From the NCBI RefSeq assembly GCF_000765475.1, contig NZ_JRHO01000014.1, positions 637,687 to 701,686 of the forward strand: a DNA stretch of 64,000 nt, given 5' to 3'. Origin of the DNA: Methanococcoides methylutens (lineage in GTDB: Archaea > Halobacteriota > Methanosarcinia > Methanosarcinales > Methanosarcinaceae). Below, piece after piece: positions 62,084 to 64,000 of this stretch. The position numbers and the translations under genes were made by a program. How positions within the stretch are numbered: position 1 is the stretch's first letter; each line of letters begins with the position of its first letter. The notes under the pieces are model-generated. The model was not told where the DNA came from. It was given only the letters and a program-made list of their open reading frames with translations, and searched no databases.

Positions 62084-62270
62084 GACAATCCTTCCTGTCA
62101 GCAACGCCTTTTTTCAGGAAAGTTCCGAAAGGTTTATGAAGGATTTCAGATAATCCCCACCATCTTACGTTAGTCTATGCCATAATTATAGACATGGCTG
62201 AATTATCGAAGGACGTGCAGTATTTCGCACTTATACATATCGATTTAGAACTAGGAAGGAGGATAAATAA
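62084..62270 (+). promoter_or_regulatory. mtr operon promoter and leader
   Basis: The 187-nt gap ends with AAGGAGG at 62256-62262, a near-perfect Shine-Dalgarno 8 nt before the mtrE ATG. TATA-like ATAATTATAG around 62181-62190 lies in an inverted repeat GTCTAT / ATAGAC (about 62173-62193), which could also be a regulator site. A T-rich patch near 62109 may end the upstream genes. Confidence 0.5.
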
Positions 62271-63176
62271 ATGGAACCACTCATGGGCATGGGTGTTTTA
62301 GCACTTATGGGTGCTGCCGCAACTATTGCTGGCACAACTGAGGATCTTGAATCTGATGTCGGATCTCAGAGTAACCCAAACTCACAAGTGCAATTAGCAC
62401 CCCAGATGATGTACCCACACAGGATCTATAATAAGGCAATTTCCGGTGAACCACCATCGAATGCATTGATCTGCGCTATTGGCGGAACCGTGGCATCTGT
62501 ATTGATGACCGCTGGTCTGTCCGTGGTCTTTGCTATCGCTGTTGGTGCGCTTATTGCCACAGCAGTACATGGAACATATTCTATTACGTCTTACATGGGA
62601 CGTACTGCAAGTCAGAAGCGTTTCAGACAACCAATATATCTTGATATTATCCGATCACACACGCCGGTGATCATGGGATATGCATTCATTACAACATTCT
62701 GTATCCTTGTTGTATCATACATTATGGTAGCTGTTCTCGGACACCCATTCCCACTTGCACTCATTGCATTCATTTGGGGAATCACCGTCGGAGCTATCGG
62801 ATCATCAACTGGTGATGTTCACTATGGTGCAGAACGTGAATTCCAGAACGTCGAGTTCGGATCAGGTCTTAATGCTGCAAACTCCGGTAACATTGTAAGG
62901 AAAGGAGAAGCAGGACTTCGTAACGGTATCGACAATTCATGGTTCTGTGCAAAGTTCGGAGGACCAGTCACTGGTCTCGCATTCGGTATGACCGTTTTCT
63001 TAAGCGGTTGGATCACAGTTGTTTTTGACCCTGCAATGAGCCTCACAATGGGATGGCTTTCAGTTGTAGCAGGAGCAGTTCTTGTATTACTTATGATCAT
63101 CTGGAACAGAAGGATCGAAGTAGCAGCACGTGAGGCATACGGACCTTACAAGGAAGACGAGGAGGTCGCTGCATGA
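62271..63176 (+). CDS. mtrE: tetrahydromethanopterin S-methyltransferase subunit E
   Basis: A 301-residue integral membrane subunit of the Na+-pumping methyltransferase Mtr, which moves the methyl group between tetrahydrosarcinapterin and coenzyme M. Six or seven helices are predicted. The sequence begins [21 protein letters not shown] and contains the conserved [17 protein letters not shown] stretch. It is the first gene of mtrEDCBAFGH. Its stop overlaps the mtrD ATG by 4 nt. Confidence 0.95.
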   Translation: MEPLMGMGVLALMGAAATIAGTTEDLESDVGSQSNPNSQVQLAPQMMYPHRIYNKAISGEPPSNALICAIGGTVASVLMTAGLSVVFAIAVGALIATAVHGTYSITSYMGRTASQKRFRQPIYLDIIRSHTPVIMGYAFITTFCILVVSYIMVAVLGHPFPLALIAFIWGITVGAIGSSTGDVHYGAEREFQNVEFGSGLNAANSGNIVRKGEAGLRNGIDNSWFCAKFGGPVTGLAFGMTVFLSGWITVVFDPAMSLTMGWLSVVAGAVLVLLMIIWNRRIEVAAREAYGPYKEDEEVAA

Positions 63177-63892
63177 TAGATATAGCAGGAATTCTCGCAG
63201 AGAATATAGCATACATAGTAATGGTCACCCTTGGTGGCATGTTAATTTCATGGAGTGTTCACTTCGTACCTGTAGGTGGAGCACCTGCAGCTATGGCACA
63301 GGCAACTGGTATTGGTACCGGTACTGTCCAGCTGGCAGCAGGAGCAGGTCTTACCGGACTTGTCACCGCAGGAGCAGTTATGAACGTCAGTGACAGTGTT
63401 GCACTGGTAGTCGCATCAGGAGCAGTCGGTGCAATGATCATGATCGCTGTAACAATGATCGTCGGTACATGGGTATACGTTTATGGAGTTGGTGTACCAC
63501 CAGCATCCGCAAAGGTAGACTACGACCCGATCACAAAGGACAGGCAGGACCTCTATGTATCCCAGGGTACAGAGGGACACGGACTTCCAACCGTTTCATA
63601 CGTAAGTGGTGTTATCGGTGGAGCTCTTGGTGGTATTGGCGGAGCTATGATCTACTACGCACTTATGAGCACAAGCACAACCCTGAGCCAGAGTGACCTT
63701 GTAGCACTCGCAAGTATATTCGCAGTGGGTATCTTCTTCGTTAATGCGGTTATCCCTTCATACAACATTGGAGGAACCATCGAAGGATTCCACGACCCTA
63801 AGTTCAAGAAATGGCCAAAGGCAGTAGTCGCATCCTTTGTAGCAACATTGATGTGCGCATTTGTCGGTGTAATGGCAATCGGAGGTCTCTAA
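63173..63892 (+). CDS. mtrD: tetrahydromethanopterin S-methyltransferase subunit D
   Basis: A 239-residue integral membrane subunit of Mtr with about six helices. Glycine and alanine are abundant in the helices ([19 protein letters not shown]), and a cytoplasmic loop has [23 protein letters not shown]. Coupled to mtrE by a 4-nt overlap and followed after 1 nt by mtrC. Confidence 0.95.
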   Translation: MIDIAGILAENIAYIVMVTLGGMLISWSVHFVPVGGAPAAMAQATGIGTGTVQLAAGAGLTGLVTAGAVMNVSDSVALVVASGAVGAMIMIAVTMIVGTWVYVYGVGVPPASAKVDYDPITKDRQDLYVSQGTEGHGLPTVSYVSGVIGGALGGIGGAMIYYALMSTSTTLSQSDLVALASIFAVGIFFVNAVIPSYNIGGTIEGFHDPKFKKWPKAVVASFVATLMCAFVGVMAIGGL

Positions 63893-63893
63893 G

Positions 63894-64000
63894 ATGTCAG
63901 CAGGAGGAGCTGGTGGAGAAGCCACCGGAGGCATTCCACAGAACACATTGATCGCTGTTGGAGCACTTGGCGGACTCATTGCCGCATACGCAGGACACTT
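63894..64000 (+). CDS. mtrC: tetrahydromethanopterin S-methyltransferase subunit C, 5' part
   Basis: ATG 63894 follows the mtrD TAA by 1 nt and has GGAGGT at 63881-63886. The first 35 residues (MSAGGAGGEATGGIPQN, then a hydrophobic helix) fit the start of MtrC. The gene runs off the end of the window. Confidence 0.88.
   Translation, partial: MSAGGAGGEATGGIPQNTLIAVGALGGLIAAYAGH

Noticed and set aside
62194-62301. A 35-codon upstream ORF (ATG 62194, stop TAG 62299) overlapping the mtrE start in another frame
   Set aside because: The likely TATA box (about 62181-62190) is only a few nt upstream, so its ATG would not be on the mRNA, and it uses the mtrE Shine-Dalgarno region as coding sequence.

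Overview
The window is chromosomal DNA from a methylotrophic/aceticlastic methanogen of the order Methanosarcinales. The Methanococcoides/Methanolobus type fits best, but the genus is an inference. Support comes from the start of the mtr operon (mtrE, mtrD, 5' end of mtrC) at the right edge, the threonine-synthase-like cysteate synthase and ComDE route to coenzyme M, Sep-tRNA:Cys-tRNA synthase, the archaeal phosphomevalonate dehydratase/decarboxylase route to isoprenoids, archaeal-type TrpRS, TyrRS and PheRS, Dph2, Csl4, RpoL and Thg1, and TATA-box promoters.

Layout. 1-4.2 kb: a radical SAM enzyme, trpS and pheS, closed by a strong hairpin terminator. 4.3-7.2 kb (minus strand): larE-like sulfur transferase, GNAT, DUF531 and a DUF362-ferredoxin protein. 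7.4-14.1 kb: a membrane protein, a ChlI/ChlD-like ATPase and VWA pair, hpt, then the archaeal information-processing group dph2, METTL5-like methyltransferase, csl4 and rpoL. 14.2-15.5 kb: pscS and tRNA-Gly(CCC). 15.5-19.7 kb: a clearly AT-richer island holding a complete-looking type IV CBASS defence operon (QueC-like, TGT-like, CD-NTase, HhH glycosylase, SLATT two-TM effector). 19.8-23.7 kb: a tightly overlapping four-gene operon that looks like anaerobic ergothioneine synthesis (EanB-like triple rhodanese, EanA/EgtD-like histidine methyltransferase, SufS, SufE). 24.3-29.3 kb: scattered single genes (YdjM-like, lipoprotein serpin, PsiE, GNAT, IMPACT/YigZ, aldo/keto reductase). 29.4-34.7 kb: two paralogous multi-PAS histidine kinases and a small cytochrome-b5-like protein. 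34.9-40.5 kb: coenzyme M genes (cysteate synthase, ABC ATPase, GTPase, Fe-S protein, comD, comE) facing methanogenesis marker 16. 40.6-46.0 kb (minus): Kef-type antiporter, an unknown protein, tyrS, Thg1, PRC barrel. 46.3-50.4 kb: small membrane protein, DEDD exonuclease, uvrC, a cysteine-cluster protein. 50.4-55.6 kb (minus): radical SAM/B12 protein, site-2 protease and the three genes that turn phosphomevalonate into isopentenyl phosphate. 55.6-56.1 kb: two copies of a structured element that may be small RNAs. 56.1-62.1 kb: DUF5806, a MacB-like ABC transporter with a DUF2318 protein, UspA, a TIM-barrel protein, a U32-family protein with a small partner. 62.3-64 kb: mtrE, mtrD, mtrC (cut).

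The most interesting parts are the archaeal type IV CBASS island, including a Gly-rich N-terminus on its nucleotidyltransferase that could be the target of the linked 7-deazaguanine enzymes; the ergothioneine-type operon; the coenzyme M cluster with three unassigned accessory genes; the twin hairpin elements near 55.7 and 55.9 kb; and two genes that appear to start at AUA or AUU behind strong Shine-Dalgarno sequences.
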